A DNA stretch of 10,905 nucleotides, taken from assembly GCA_030831885.1 (NCBI GenBank), contig JAURKF010000196.1, positions 1 through 10,905 on the forward strand, read 5' to 3'. This document shows, in pieces, positions 1 to 7,086 of this stretch. Under the pieces are notes generated by a model. It saw only the letters and a list, made by a program, of their open reading frames with translations. It did no database searches and was not told where the DNA came from. The position numbers and the translations under genes were made by a program. Each line of letters starts with the position of its first letter. Position 1 is the stretch's first letter. Origin of the DNA: Flavobacteriales bacterium. Lineage in GTDB: Bacteria > Bacteroidota > Bacteroidia > Flavobacteriales > UA16.

Positions 1-367
1 ATAGATTGTTGGCAAGCAACGGCGACTGTCCCGCATTGCGCGCTATGTAGTCATCTTTGAAAATCCAATAGAGTATTAAAAAAAGAAGAGAACCCACCGC
101 TGTAAAGGCAAGCGGATAAAACAGAAAACCGCCATGTCGATTGCCCGGATCCCGAAAGTGAGGAAACATACGCAGCACAACACCGCCCATCCCAAGGTTG
201 CTTAGCGAACTACTGATGAGCGAAATGGAAATGACAACATTGAGAAGCCCATTTTGCTCGGGAGACAACCACAAGCGATTCATAAACCAAACCGTGAGAA
301 ACCCCAGAGCAGCTCCTATGTAGGAATAGATGGTTGATCGTATTGCTTGTTTGATAATGATTCCCAC
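1..367 (-). CDS. Wzx-like polysaccharide/oligosaccharide flippase, N-terminal part (cut by window edge)
   Basis: The 122 visible codons encode a hydrophobic protein with three probable membrane segments, near residues 11-29, 41-58 and 81-103. It opens with MGIIIKQAIRSTIYSYIG, the usual start of Bacteroidota flippases of the MATE-like/MOP superfamily. A 'GMGGVVLRMFPHFRD' stretch at residues 59-73, followed by GGFLF, is also typical of them. Such proteins flip undecaprenyl-linked glycan across the inner membrane. I chose the GTG start at 367. The reading frame is the same as the upstream pseI frame, whose TAA stop lies 9 bases before the GTG, so no longer start is possible except a TTG at 373. 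Its place as last visible gene of the Pse operon suggests it exports the glycan made here. The C-terminus is outside the window, so full length and integrity are unknown. Confidence 0.82.
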   Translation of the reverse strand, partial: MGIIIKQAIRSTIYSYIGAALGFLTVWFMNRLWLSPEQNGLLNVVISISLISSSLSNLGMGGVVLRMFPHFRDPGNRHGGFLFYPLAFTAVGSLLFLILYWIFKDDYIARNAGQSPLLANNL

Positions 368-376
368 AGGCAAGTA

Positions 377-1402
377 TTATGATTCAATTGCGTCCCATGA
401 AAGTGGTTGACCGGCTTTGATTGCATTCTTTGCTTTTTTCCCTTGAACGGCTTCCCAATGTTTTGGGGCAAGTCCGAGTGCGGGACGAATAATCTTCAGG
501 TTGCTTTCATTAAGCAATTCACCGGCGGCGATATCATGTGCTGCATAAATCGAACGTTTGAATAGTAAACTCTTTTCTTCGATAGCCTGCACCTCCGTTT
601 GCACAATGCCGAGAGCTTGGTAAGCCTTTAGCGATTCATCTACCAGTGCTTTCATCTCATGCGGTTCCATGCTGAAAGCGCTGTCCACACCACCTTCAGA
701 GCGTCGCAGGGTGAAGTGTTTCTCTATAACGCGCACTCCAAGGCCAACGGCAGCAAGCGCAACACCGATGCCCATAGTATGGTCCGATAAACCGATTTCA
801 CATTGCCAGCGCTCGCGCATATGAGGGATGGTAAGCAAGTTGGTATTTTCCGGAGATGCGGGATAGGTACTCGTGCATTTCAGCAAGATTATTTCTCGGC
901 ATCCCGACGATTTCAATACTTCAACGCTTTCTGCGATGTCTTCAAAAGAGGCCACGCCGGTGCTCATGATAACCGGCTTCCCGGTGCGTGCGACTTTTCG
1001 CAGTAATGGATGATGGGTGTTTTCGAATGAGGCAATTTTATAGAGTGGAAAGTTGAGCGTTTCCAGAAAGTCAACTGCAGTTTCATCGAAAGGTGAGGAG
1101 AATGCGTCCATACCAAGGGAACGTGCACGTTCGAAAATCGGTTGATGCCATTCCCATGGAGTATAAGCTTGTTGGTATAAGTCGTATAATTCGCTACCTG
1201 CCCACAAAGAGTTTTTGTCGTCAATGATGTAGGCGCCGCGCATGGTAATCGTGTCGGCGGTGTACGTTTGAAGCTTCAATGCGTGCGCACCCGATTGAGC
1301 AGCGGCATCAACAATCTGGAGCGCGCGCTCGAGAGATTGATTATGATTGCCGCTCATTTCGGCGATTATATAAGGGCGTTGCAATGAGGCAAGAAAAGAC
1401 AT
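377..1402 (-). CDS. pseI: Pseudaminic acid synthase (NeuB family)
   Basis: PseI condenses 2,4-diacetamido-2,4,6-trideoxy-L-altrose with phosphoenolpyruvate to give pseudaminic acid in the cytoplasm. The 341-residue length is normal for the family. The NeuB TIM-barrel signatures are present: AEMSGNHN at 14-21, KLQTYTAD at 43-50, GLSDHT at 204-209 and EKHFT at 227-231. A C-terminal SAF/antifreeze-like domain covers about 282-341 (KRSIYAAHDIAAGE). The segment SLWAGSELYDLYQQAYTPWE at 65-84 and GVDSAFSMEP at 238-247 favour PseI over sialic acid (NeuB) or legionaminic acid (LegI) synthases. It follows the PseG fusion gene after 42 bases and is followed by the flippase. The assignment rests on family motifs seen directly, and the context of pseB, pseG and a CMP-sugar synthetase agrees. 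Confidence 0.93.
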   Translation of the reverse strand: MSFLASLQRPYIIAEMSGNHNQSLERALQIVDAAAQSGAHALKLQTYTADTITMRGAYIIDDKNSLWAGSELYDLYQQAYTPWEWHQPIFERARSLGMDAFSSPFDETAVDFLETLNFPLYKIASFENTHHPLLRKVARTGKPVIMSTGVASFEDIAESVEVLKSSGCREIILLKCTSTYPASPENTNLLTIPHMRERWQCEIGLSDHTMGIGVALAAVGLGVRVIEKHFTLRRSEGGVDSAFSMEPHEMKALVDESLKAYQALGIVQTEVQAIEEKSLLFKRSIYAAHDIAAGELLNESNLKIIRPALGLAPKHWEAVQGKKAKNAIKAGQPLSWDAIES

Positions 1403-1444
1403 GGGACTATATTCTGAGTGGCTAAGGTAGTCAACCCCGATTGC

Positions 1445-2950
1445 TTACAATGAATCGAGCTTGAGTTTAAACAAAACACGGTCATCCAGTTCCTCGGATA
1501 GGATGAATCCTGCGCGCTGGAATGCGCGTATGGAAGCAGTATTGCTTGTTTTTACCCAACCCTGCAAAATTTCAATACCGGGGTATTCCAGTCTGACATG
1601 CAGGGCGATGTGCTGAAGTAACCATGTGCCCAAGCCTTTGCCGCGAAAGGCGGAGTCAACCGAGTAGCTGATGGTTGCGGTATATCCCTCTTTAGTTAAT
1701 CTTATCTGTGCTGCAGGCAAATGATTGACTTCATACATGAGGAAAATAATTTGCTCGGAATTCAATGCCCGATGATACCACGCCAAGTGGTTTTCCCAAG
1801 GTATGATATCGCTTTGAAATGAATTGGCGCGAACTCCCGGATCATTGGCCCATTCAAAAATTTGTTTTGCATCTTCTTCCATAGCTGGCCTGCAGTTAGC
1901 CTTGCGCTGTATCTCCAGAAACGCTCGTGCTATGCGCAACGGACTTTTACCATCGATTAGGCATCGCTGGTTAGTCAGTTGTTGTTCTCGTGCGCTATTG
2001 TTTATGACCAACGACTCAATCGATTCACGTGCGGCCTGCTTTGTGAGCGTTTGAAAATATCCCAGGGAAAGTGCAGCTTCGCATTGGGTCAATCCGGCAA
2101 GAATACCGAGTTGATTGGCGGCAGTGTATCCTGTGACCAAGGTGCAACCAATGGCACAAGCTTCCAGGGAAATAGTACTCGCCGGACAGATCACCACTTC
2201 ACATTGTTCAATCTGCCTGATGAGTTCGGCTGTATTCAGGTTGATATGCAGTGATACATTCTCAGGATGAGAGGTTGCAAAGGCGCGTATGGTTTCCAAA
2301 TGCGGATTCAACGAGCTAACAAGCAAGTGAACATGTGCCGATGAGAAGTTTTCGATGAGGAGTTCTGCGAAAAAGAGGGTGCAGTTATCACTATCTGCTG
2401 CTCCCATACTTACAAGGAAGGATTGTACGGGTTTTGTTTCGCGCTTGCCTTTTGCGGCTTGCAATATCTCGGGACGAAGCAATGCATATGAAGTACCCAG
2501 GAGCAATCGCGTGTTTTTTACGGTGTTGTATGCTGAAGGTGAAATACCCGGAGCATGATTGATAATTGCGTCTGCTACATGATGCCATTCATGCAAATCG
2601 TCTATGCATACAACACTGAGGTTATGCTCTTTTACGTGCTGCTGATATTCTGTTTTGAAATGGTAGCCGTCGAGCACTACGATAGATGAACCATTTGATA
2701 CTTCCTTCACGAGACGCACGGTTTCATTGCAGTCTTCCGAAATCTCAGCGCAGCGTTTAATGGTCAAAAACGAAAATCCTTCTTGATGAATCCACTCATA
2801 TACGGCTTCCTCGGTTTCTTGAACGATGAACTGAATGTTGAAATATTTCTTCAGCATGTGCGCCAACGAAAGGCAACGCACGAGGTGTCCCATACCCAAA
2901 CTTGTTCCTGCATCGCATCGAATGAAAACCGTTTCGGGCGAGGTATTCAT
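1445..2950 (-). CDS. pseG: PseG UDP-sugar hydrolase fused to PseH-like GNAT N-acetyltransferase
   Basis: This is a 501-residue two-domain protein. Residues 7 to about 345 are a GT-B-fold PseG, which removes UDP from UDP-2,4-diacetamido-2,4,6-trideoxy-L-altropyranose. The glycine-rich loop SLGMGHLVRCLSLA (17-30) holds H22, which matches the catalytic histidine of Campylobacter PseG. VSMGAADSDN (180-189) and CPASTISLEACAIG (255-268) form the usual nucleotide-binding C-terminal half. Residues about 351-501 are a GNAT domain with the acetyl-CoA loop FRGKGLG (435-441) and a TSNTASIRAFQRAGF tail (468-482). It begins CRPAMEEDAKQIFEWANDP, the kind of start seen in PseH, the N-4 acetyltransferase acting one step before PseG. 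PseG alone is usually about 270-350 residues, so this is a genuine fusion. The ATG overlaps the upstream TGA in an ATGA, implying translational coupling. Confidence 0.9.
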   Translation of the reverse strand: MNTSPETVFIRCDAGTSLGMGHLVRCLSLAHMLKKYFNIQFIVQETEEAVYEWIHQEGFSFLTIKRCAEISEDCNETVRLVKEVSNGSSIVVLDGYHFKTEYQQHVKEHNLSVVCIDDLHEWHHVADAIINHAPGISPSAYNTVKNTRLLLGTSYALLRPEILQAAKGKRETKPVQSFLVSMGAADSDNCTLFFAELLIENFSSAHVHLLVSSLNPHLETIRAFATSHPENVSLHINLNTAELIRQIEQCEVVICPASTISLEACAIGCTLVTGYTAANQLGILAGLTQCEAALSLGYFQTLTKQAARESIESLVINNSAREQQLTNQRCLIDGKSPLRIARAFLEIQRKANCRPAMEEDAKQIFEWANDPGVRANSFQSDIIPWENHLAWYHRALNSEQIIFLMYEVNHLPAAQIRLTKEGYTATISYSVDSAFRGKGLGTWLLQHIALHVRLEYPGIEILQGWVKTSNTASIRAFQRAGFILSEELDDRVLFKLKLDSL

Positions 2951-3678
2951 GTCTTTTTTTGTTCGATGTGAGCGTTGATAGTGCTGAGTTCCGGATGTGA
3001 TTTCAGGAGTTGTTCGATTTCCATAAAATTCATATCGGCTGCGCGATAATCTTCCAAGAGGGTTTTTATCAATTTAAAATCATCTTCTTCATCAAGCGTT
3101 ATTCTGAAGTGTGAATGATCGATTTCTTGAGAAAGATTACGGATTTCGAATTCCCCATTTCTGTTTTTCCAGAAATAGGGTGTCACATGCTCGCGATCAC
3201 TTGGATCAATTGCTTTTGCGTGTGCTTCTTCAAGCATGGCGGATGAAAAAATCTCAAAGTCAAAACCACGCGAAAAGGTTCTTGGGAAGCAGTTGCTTAC
3301 ATAGCAACGATTGTTATTTGCTGCCCGGTAAATCTCGAGCCCCTGCATAATAAGGGAGGGATCAATTAGCGGACAATCGGAAGTGACGCGAACGATGATT
3401 TCACCACCATATAATTTACTTGCGTTGTAAAATCGGTCTAACACATCCAGCTCTTCTCCTCTGAATACCGGAATACTTCTCGACATGCACCATGACTCAA
3501 TTACGTCATCAGCACTTGTATTGCTTGTGGCTACAATCAGTTTCGCAGGAATTTTCGAAAGTCGTGTAATGTGATATTCGAGCATGGTTTTACCACCTGC
3601 TTCTTTCAGAATTTTGCCGGGAAGTCGAGTACTCGACATCCTAGCCTGGGTGATTATTAAGACGTTCGTGGAAAGCAT
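2947..3678 (-). CDS. pseF: SpsF-type cytidylyltransferase, probable CMP-pseudaminic acid synthetase
   Basis: The protein is a 243-residue nucleotide-sugar transferase of the SpsF/KdsB/NeuA superfamily. The N-terminal nucleotide-binding loop IITQARMSSTRLPGK (8-22) is diagnostic. It is followed by RVTSDCPLIDP (97-107), FSRGFDFEIF (135-144), DREHVTPY (161-168) and RITLDEEDDF (192-201), all standard for the SpsF family. In this context it should activate pseudaminic acid with CTP to give CMP-Pse. The sequence is SpsF-like rather than the classical Campylobacter PseF/NeuA form, so the symbol is assigned by role and neighbourhood. The start ATG shares one base with the stop of the methyltransferase upstream (TGATG), and its stop overlaps the PseG start, so the three genes are probably co-translated. 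A hand count of part of the gene gives lower G+C than pseI. Confidence 0.83.
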   Translation of the reverse strand: MLSTNVLIITQARMSSTRLPGKILKEAGGKTMLEYHITRLSKIPAKLIVATSNTSADDVIESWCMSRSIPVFRGEELDVLDRFYNASKLYGGEIIVRVTSDCPLIDPSLIMQGLEIYRAANNNRCYVSNCFPRTFSRGFDFEIFSSAMLEEAHAKAIDPSDREHVTPYFWKNRNGEFEIRNLSQEIDHSHFRITLDEEDDFKLIKTLLEDYRAADMNFMEIEQLLKSHPELSTINAHIEQKKT

Positions 3679-4490
3679 CAGTCGATGAATCGCCAGATTA
3701 CTACATTCGATGAGTTGAGGGGAACGAAGCCGAAAACGTCAATGGAAACCTCGAGCAGTTCGATGTCTTGCGCGTTCCTAAGAACCTCAATCAAATTGTG
3801 GTTGTAATCATTCAACTGGATATATCGATTTCTCATTAACCCGATTAGGCTGGTTCTTTCTTTGACGAATGTGGGTTCTATATGAATGACACGGTCGATA
3901 AGATGTTTTCGCTCTCGGAGACTTTCTATGATTACAGTGGCATCCGGTATTTGTTCTATAGAGTGACTTGTGAAAATTGTACTCCCCGGTTTGAGGAAAT
4001 CATAATCGGATGATTTGTAATAATTGAATGGATGAACGTCCAATCCTACTTTTCGAGCAATGGTAACGGCATTCTCCGAATATTCGCCTCCATAGGTAAT
4101 GGTGTCTTGGTTGAAAAGAGTCAGGTTATATCCATACCCACAGCCCAGTTCACAAATCAGTCGAGGATTGTGTTGGCCTACACGTGATCGTATTAACTCG
4201 TAGTACTTTTCCCTTGCAACATCAACATCCTCTTCATAAAGGTTATCTCCCTCGCTGAATACGATGGTTCCTGCACCGTCATATAATCCGGCTTGTTCCA
4301 ATTCGAGCTTGCGATACGATTTTAGATCAGCAGCTTGCGATTCAAGCAGACGTAAATATTTATCTTGATTATACTCTCTTTCAATTTGTCCAATATCTCT
4401 GATCTTCTGAAAGTCTTCTAATCCGAGCAATCTGTTTGACCATCTATTACTCGAAGAGAAATATTCGTTCAATTCAATTTTCGTTGCCAT
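3678..4490 (-). CDS. Class I SAM-dependent methyltransferase, unknown substrate
   Basis: This 270-residue protein has a SAM-binding Rossmann core. Motif I is ICELGCGYGYNL (112-123), an acidic beta-2 end is seen at GGEYSENAV (134-142), a post-motif SHSIEQIPD is at 175-183, and HIEP is at 203-206. The first 100 or so residues are charged, helical-looking and contain no motif I recognise. It lies between pseB and the CMP-sugar synthetase with zero spacing on one side (TGA directly followed by ATG) and a one-base overlap on the other, so it is an integral operon member. Pse clusters usually carry the pseC aminotransferase at this spot. This protein has no PLP-fold feature and cannot replace it. 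By context it probably methylates pseudaminic acid or another sugar of the glycan, or an intermediate. That is inference. The gene is AT-richer than pseI by hand count (about 41% against 49% G+C). Confidence 0.8.
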   Translation of the reverse strand: MATKIELNEYFSSSNRWSNRLLGLEDFQKIRDIGQIEREYNQDKYLRLLESQAADLKSYRKLELEQAGLYDGAGTIVFSEGDNLYEEDVDVAREKYYELIRSRVGQHNPRLICELGCGYGYNLTLFNQDTITYGGEYSENAVTIARKVGLDVHPFNYYKSSDYDFLKPGSTIFTSHSIEQIPDATVIIESLRERKHLIDRVIHIEPTFVKERTSLIGLMRNRYIQLNDYNHNLIEVLRNAQDIELLEVSIDVFGFVPLNSSNVVIWRFID

Positions 4491-5495
4491 TCAGTGAGTC
4501 ATATTGGTTTGAATAAGCTGTTCCAACTCTGATGCTGAAACCCATTCTGCATTTGTATCGCTGCTATATCGAAACCCTTCCGTTACCTTTACCGCGTTGA
4601 AATGACGAATAAATTCTTCAAGTTTGAAAAAGGGAACTTGTGGCAAAATTGCATAGTATTTTCCGAGGTCATATGTGGTGTGCGAGTCTGAGCTCGTAAT
4701 CATCTCTTCGTGTAATTTTTCTCCTGGTCTGATACCCACTATTTCGTGCCTGCATCCGGGTCCTACAGCTTCAGCAACATCGGTGATGCGATAGGAAGGA
4801 ATTTTCGGGACGAAAATCTCGCCTCCCCAGGCAGTGTTCAACGCATGAAGCACCATTTCAACACCTTGGTCGAGGGTAATATTGAAGCGAGTCATATTGA
4901 TATCAGTAATGGGCAGAATTCCATCATTCTTTTTCTTCATGAAAAATGGAATTACTGAGCCGTTACTGCCCATGACGTTGCCGTACCTTACAACAGAGAA
5001 TGTACAGTTTTGCTTTCCTTTAATGCCGTTTGCCGCAACAAAAAGCTTGTCGCTCACAAGCTTGGTGGCACCATAAAGATTGATTGGTGCAGCAGCTTTA
5101 TCGGTGCTGAGTGCGACCACCCGCTGAACTTCGCTATCGAGGCATGCGTTTATGACATTTTCAGCACCCAGTACGTTTGTTTTTACGCATTCCATCGGAT
5201 TGTACTCCGCAATGGGAACGTGTTTCATCGCTGCTGCGTGAATTACATCATCAATCCCTTTCATAGCCCTGCGCAGTCGGTCGTAATCGCGGACATCGCC
5301 TATGAAGTAGCGGATGGCGTTGTGTTTCGCGTGCGGAAAATCCTGCGCCATCTGAAACTGTTTCTGTTCATCGCGCGAGAAAATGACCAGTCGCTTGATG
5401 CCTGGCCAGCGTTGCAATATGGTTTTAGTGAGGTGTGTGCCAAGCGATCCGGTGCCACCGGTGATGAGTACACTCCTGCCATTGAGGTCGAGCAT
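4491..5495 (-). CDS. pseB: UDP-N-acetylglucosamine 4,6-dehydratase (inverting)
   Basis: PseB performs the first step of pseudaminic acid synthesis, C4 oxidation, C6 dehydration and C5 epimerisation of UDP-GlcNAc. The protein is an SDR-fold enzyme of 334 residues. The NAD(P) loop GGTGSLG is at 13-19. The catalytic STDKAAAPINLYGATK at 130-145 gives D132, K133, Y141 and K145, matching the Asp-Lys pair and Tyr of Helicobacter FlaA1. RYGNVMGSNGSVIPFF and a RPGEKLHEEM segment complete the family signature. I chose ATG at 5495, giving MLDLNGRSVLITGG. A TTG at 5522 would add nine residues (MPYTENLSF) with no family support. The methyltransferase ATG directly follows its stop. PseB lacks the N-terminal membrane region of the large FlaA2/WbpM dehydratases, so a cytosolic PseB rather than a retaining enzyme is the best fit. 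Confidence 0.93.
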   Translation of the reverse strand: MLDLNGRSVLITGGTGSLGTHLTKTILQRWPGIKRLVIFSRDEQKQFQMAQDFPHAKHNAIRYFIGDVRDYDRLRRAMKGIDDVIHAAAMKHVPIAEYNPMECVKTNVLGAENVINACLDSEVQRVVALSTDKAAAPINLYGATKLVSDKLFVAANGIKGKQNCTFSVVRYGNVMGSNGSVIPFFMKKKNDGILPITDINMTRFNITLDQGVEMVLHALNTAWGGEIFVPKIPSYRITDVAEAVGPGCRHEIVGIRPGEKLHEEMITSSDSHTTYDLGKYYAILPQVPFFKLEEFIRHFNAVKVTEGFRYSSDTNAEWVSASELEQLIQTNMTH

Positions 5496-5519
5496 GAAAG
5501 ATAGATTTTCTGTGTAGGG

Positions 5520-5527
5520 CAAATGTA
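5520..5527 (-). promoter_or_regulatory. Candidate internal promoter -7 box upstream of pseB
   Basis: The minus strand reads TACATTTG here, an exact match to the Bacteroidota -7 consensus TAnnTTTG. Transcription would start near 5513, leaving about 18 bases before the pseB ATG at 5495. No TTG stands at the expected -33 distance. A handful of exact matches is expected by chance in a window this size, so this is weak support for a secondary promoter inside the operon. Confidence 0.25.
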
Positions 5528-5528
5528 A

Positions 5529-6194
5529 CTACTTCGCGCTGAATCGACCGATGTGGGTCATCGCTTGCCTATGTTCCCTGAGCCACTGCAGGTCTTTGGT
5601 CCACCATTCACTGCTGCGGATTCGCTCAATCTCTTCTGGCGAGAACCGGTAACGGATATGCTTCGCAGGCACACCGCCAACGATGCTAAACGGCTCAACA
5701 TCTTTAACAACAACAGCACCTGCAGCGATGATGGCTCCGTCACCAATCTTTACACCTGTGCGAAGAATAGCCCGAGCGCCAATCCATACATCATTGCCTA
5801 TTTTGGTGATTGGCATTTCATCAAACAAGGTTTTGCCGACTATTACCGGATTCGATTGTCCGCGGTCGGAATAGAACATGGGGTGCGTCGAAACAAATCC
5901 ATCAGCAGGATGTTCTCCCAAACCGATAAGCACTTGTGGGCCGATGCTGGTGAAACTCCCGATGCGTGCATGATATACTTGCGTTTCCCTTCCCACATAA
6001 CTGAAACGCCCCATGTGCACATCGCGCAGTCGGCTGTATTTGTAAAGTGTATTGTATTCGCTGAAATGGCAGTTGCTTATTTCCGTGAGGTACTCCATGC
6101 GAAGGTGCTTACCTGAAAAGCGTATTTTGAAAGAAGTCCACTGCCACAGCCAGCGCAGCCAAATGGTGATGGGGTTTTTCAAGAGAACTTCCAT
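5529..6194 (-). CDS. CatB-type left-handed beta-helix O-acetyltransferase
   Basis: The 221-residue protein belongs to the hexapeptide-repeat xenobiotic acyltransferase (XAT/CatB) group that acetylates sugar hydroxyls from acetyl-CoA. Imperfect hexapeptide turns run from about 42 to 180, including ARIGSFTSIGPQVLIGLGEH (76-95), ITKIGNDVWIGARAI (129-143) and VKIGDGAIIAAGAVVVKDV (148-166). They end in the classic IVGGVPAKHIRYRF (171-184). H95 in GLGEHP sits where the catalytic histidine of the family lies. There is an insertion loop 96-128 (FVSTHPMFYSD...), and the N-terminus (residues 8-26) is aromatic and basic and may touch the membrane. It starts three bases after the stop of the putative glycosyltransferase, so the two are co-translated. 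It most likely adds an O-acetyl group to a sugar of the encoded glycan. The acceptor is unknown. Confidence 0.87.
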   Translation of the reverse strand: MEVLLKNPITIWLRWLWQWTSFKIRFSGKHLRMEYLTEISNCHFSEYNTLYKYSRLRDVHMGRFSYVGRETQVYHARIGSFTSIGPQVLIGLGEHPADGFVSTHPMFYSDRGQSNPVIVGKTLFDEMPITKIGNDVWIGARAILRTGVKIGDGAIIAAGAVVVKDVEPFSIVGGVPAKHIRYRFSPEEIERIRSSEWWTKDLQWLREHRQAMTHIGRFSAK

Positions 6195-6197
6195 TTC

Positions 6198-7073
6198 TCA
6201 ACTTATTTTTTTACGCTCAAATGCATCGACGAAGGTAGGGTCGCTGATGTTCGAAATGTGCGCTCCGCAATGTGATGCATAATCCTTCATTCGCCAGTAG
6301 CCATGAAAAACAAGTGCCCAAGCGCGGAAGATTTCATCCATGCGGAAAGTCTCCTCTGTCGCTGCTGTTTTATAGAAGGGTTTGTGTGTAACCTGTACCT
6401 GATTATCGTAGAAATGCAGATGTTTCACGCATACAACATTATCATCGTTTAACACCAGCGATTCATGCCAATTATGATCGGCACCGGCCAACTCAATTTC
6501 CTTGTAGCCCAGGTTGATGGCTTGGAATAATGCGGCAACCAGTACATTCTGACACTGGGGCATGGCCATATTTTTCTTCATGAAAAAATACCCGGGCCCA
6601 TTCCATCCTTTGTAAACCACATAATTCAGATAATGCATGTTGATGTGGTCATTCTGTTGCAATAGCTGAATTCTTTTACTTCCTTTGGCTTGATGCGGAA
6701 TCATAAGATGCAATTCCCAGGAAGTATTGTCGGCAATGGCTTTTAGCATTGCGTCTATCCAAGGGCTATCCGCAAGCCATATCCCAGGGTCGAGAAGCAC
6801 GTAATATCTCGGCTTCAATACTTGATAATCGGCTGAAAGTGCAAAACCATTTACAGCGATGAGTGAACAATTCGTGAAATAGTCAGCATGCGCATCGATT
6901 AATGTGCGCAGTGAAGGACCGTTGCCCAGCACGATGCATTTGTCGTGATTTGCGCGCGGGAGATTCGGTGCCTTTTTGCTCATAATGGCAATCTTCAAAA
7001 GCGAGATAACTGTATTCAGGGTATTGAATCCAGCGGAGGCAATTCTCTTATGAACGGAGGCGGAGGACGACAT
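6198..7073 (-). CDS. DUF115/GT42-like putative glycosyltransferase; candidate pseudaminyltransferase
   Basis: The 291-residue protein carries two blocks shared by GT42 sialyltransferases (Campylobacter Cst type) and the DUF115/Maf domain. An N-terminal nucleotide-binding loop CIVLGNGPSL lies at 46-55. A second block at 176-203 has QNVLVAALFQAINLGYKEIE followed by LAGADHNWH. Both families belong to the same structural lineage. Maf proteins use this fold to put pseudaminic acid on flagellin, and Cst enzymes use CMP-sialic acid. Heading an operon that makes CMP-Pse, the protein is a reasonable Pse transferase, but this is inference: MptE-like pterin kinases also share the fold. I used the ATG at 7073. 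An internal ATG (residue 31, MSKKAPNLPR) would start closer to the conserved core and cannot be excluded. No signal peptide is evident, so it should act in the cytoplasm. Confidence 0.68.
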   Translation of the reverse strand: MSSSASVHKRIASAGFNTLNTVISLLKIAIMSKKAPNLPRANHDKCIVLGNGPSLRTLIDAHADYFTNCSLIAVNGFALSADYQVLKPRYYVLLDPGIWLADSPWIDAMLKAIADNTSWELHLMIPHQAKGSKRIQLLQQNDHINMHYLNYVVYKGWNGPGYFFMKKNMAMPQCQNVLVAALFQAINLGYKEIELAGADHNWHESLVLNDDNVVCVKHLHFYDNQVQVTHKPFYKTAATEETFRMDEIFRAWALVFHGYWRMKDYASHCGAHISNISDPTFVDAFERKKIS

Positions 7074-7078
7074 TGTCG

Positions 7079-7086
7079 CAAAGGTA
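7079..7086 (-). promoter_or_regulatory. Candidate promoter -7 box for the minus-strand Pse operon
   Basis: The minus strand reads TACCTTTG, an exact TAnnTTTG match, five bases before the ATG at 7073. Initiation about seven bases downstream would fall at or near that ATG, giving an almost leaderless mRNA, or a leader of about 90 bases if translation starts at the internal ATG (residue 31). No clear -33 TTG is present. The region 7074-7143 must hold the operon promoter because the gene upstream is divergent. Confidence 0.35.

Noticed and set aside
377..1402. Sialic or legionaminic acid synthase instead of pseudaminic acid synthase
   Set aside because: The PseI-typical LYDLYQQAYTPWEWH and GVDSAFSMEP segments, plus an inverting PseB and a PseG, point to Pse. 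No NeuC-type hydrolysing epimerase is present.
5010..5504. A 164-codon plus-strand open frame
   Set aside because: It is antisense to pseB, whose catalytic motifs are clear in the other strand. The translation shows no domain.
5496..5522. TTG at 5522 as the start of pseB
   Set aside because: The nine extra residues have no counterpart in the family, and the ATG at 5495 places the NAD loop at the usual distance. The candidate promoter box also overlaps the TTG.
5553..6116. A 187-codon plus-strand open frame
   Set aside because: It is antisense to the hexapeptide acetyltransferase and shows no recognisable motif.
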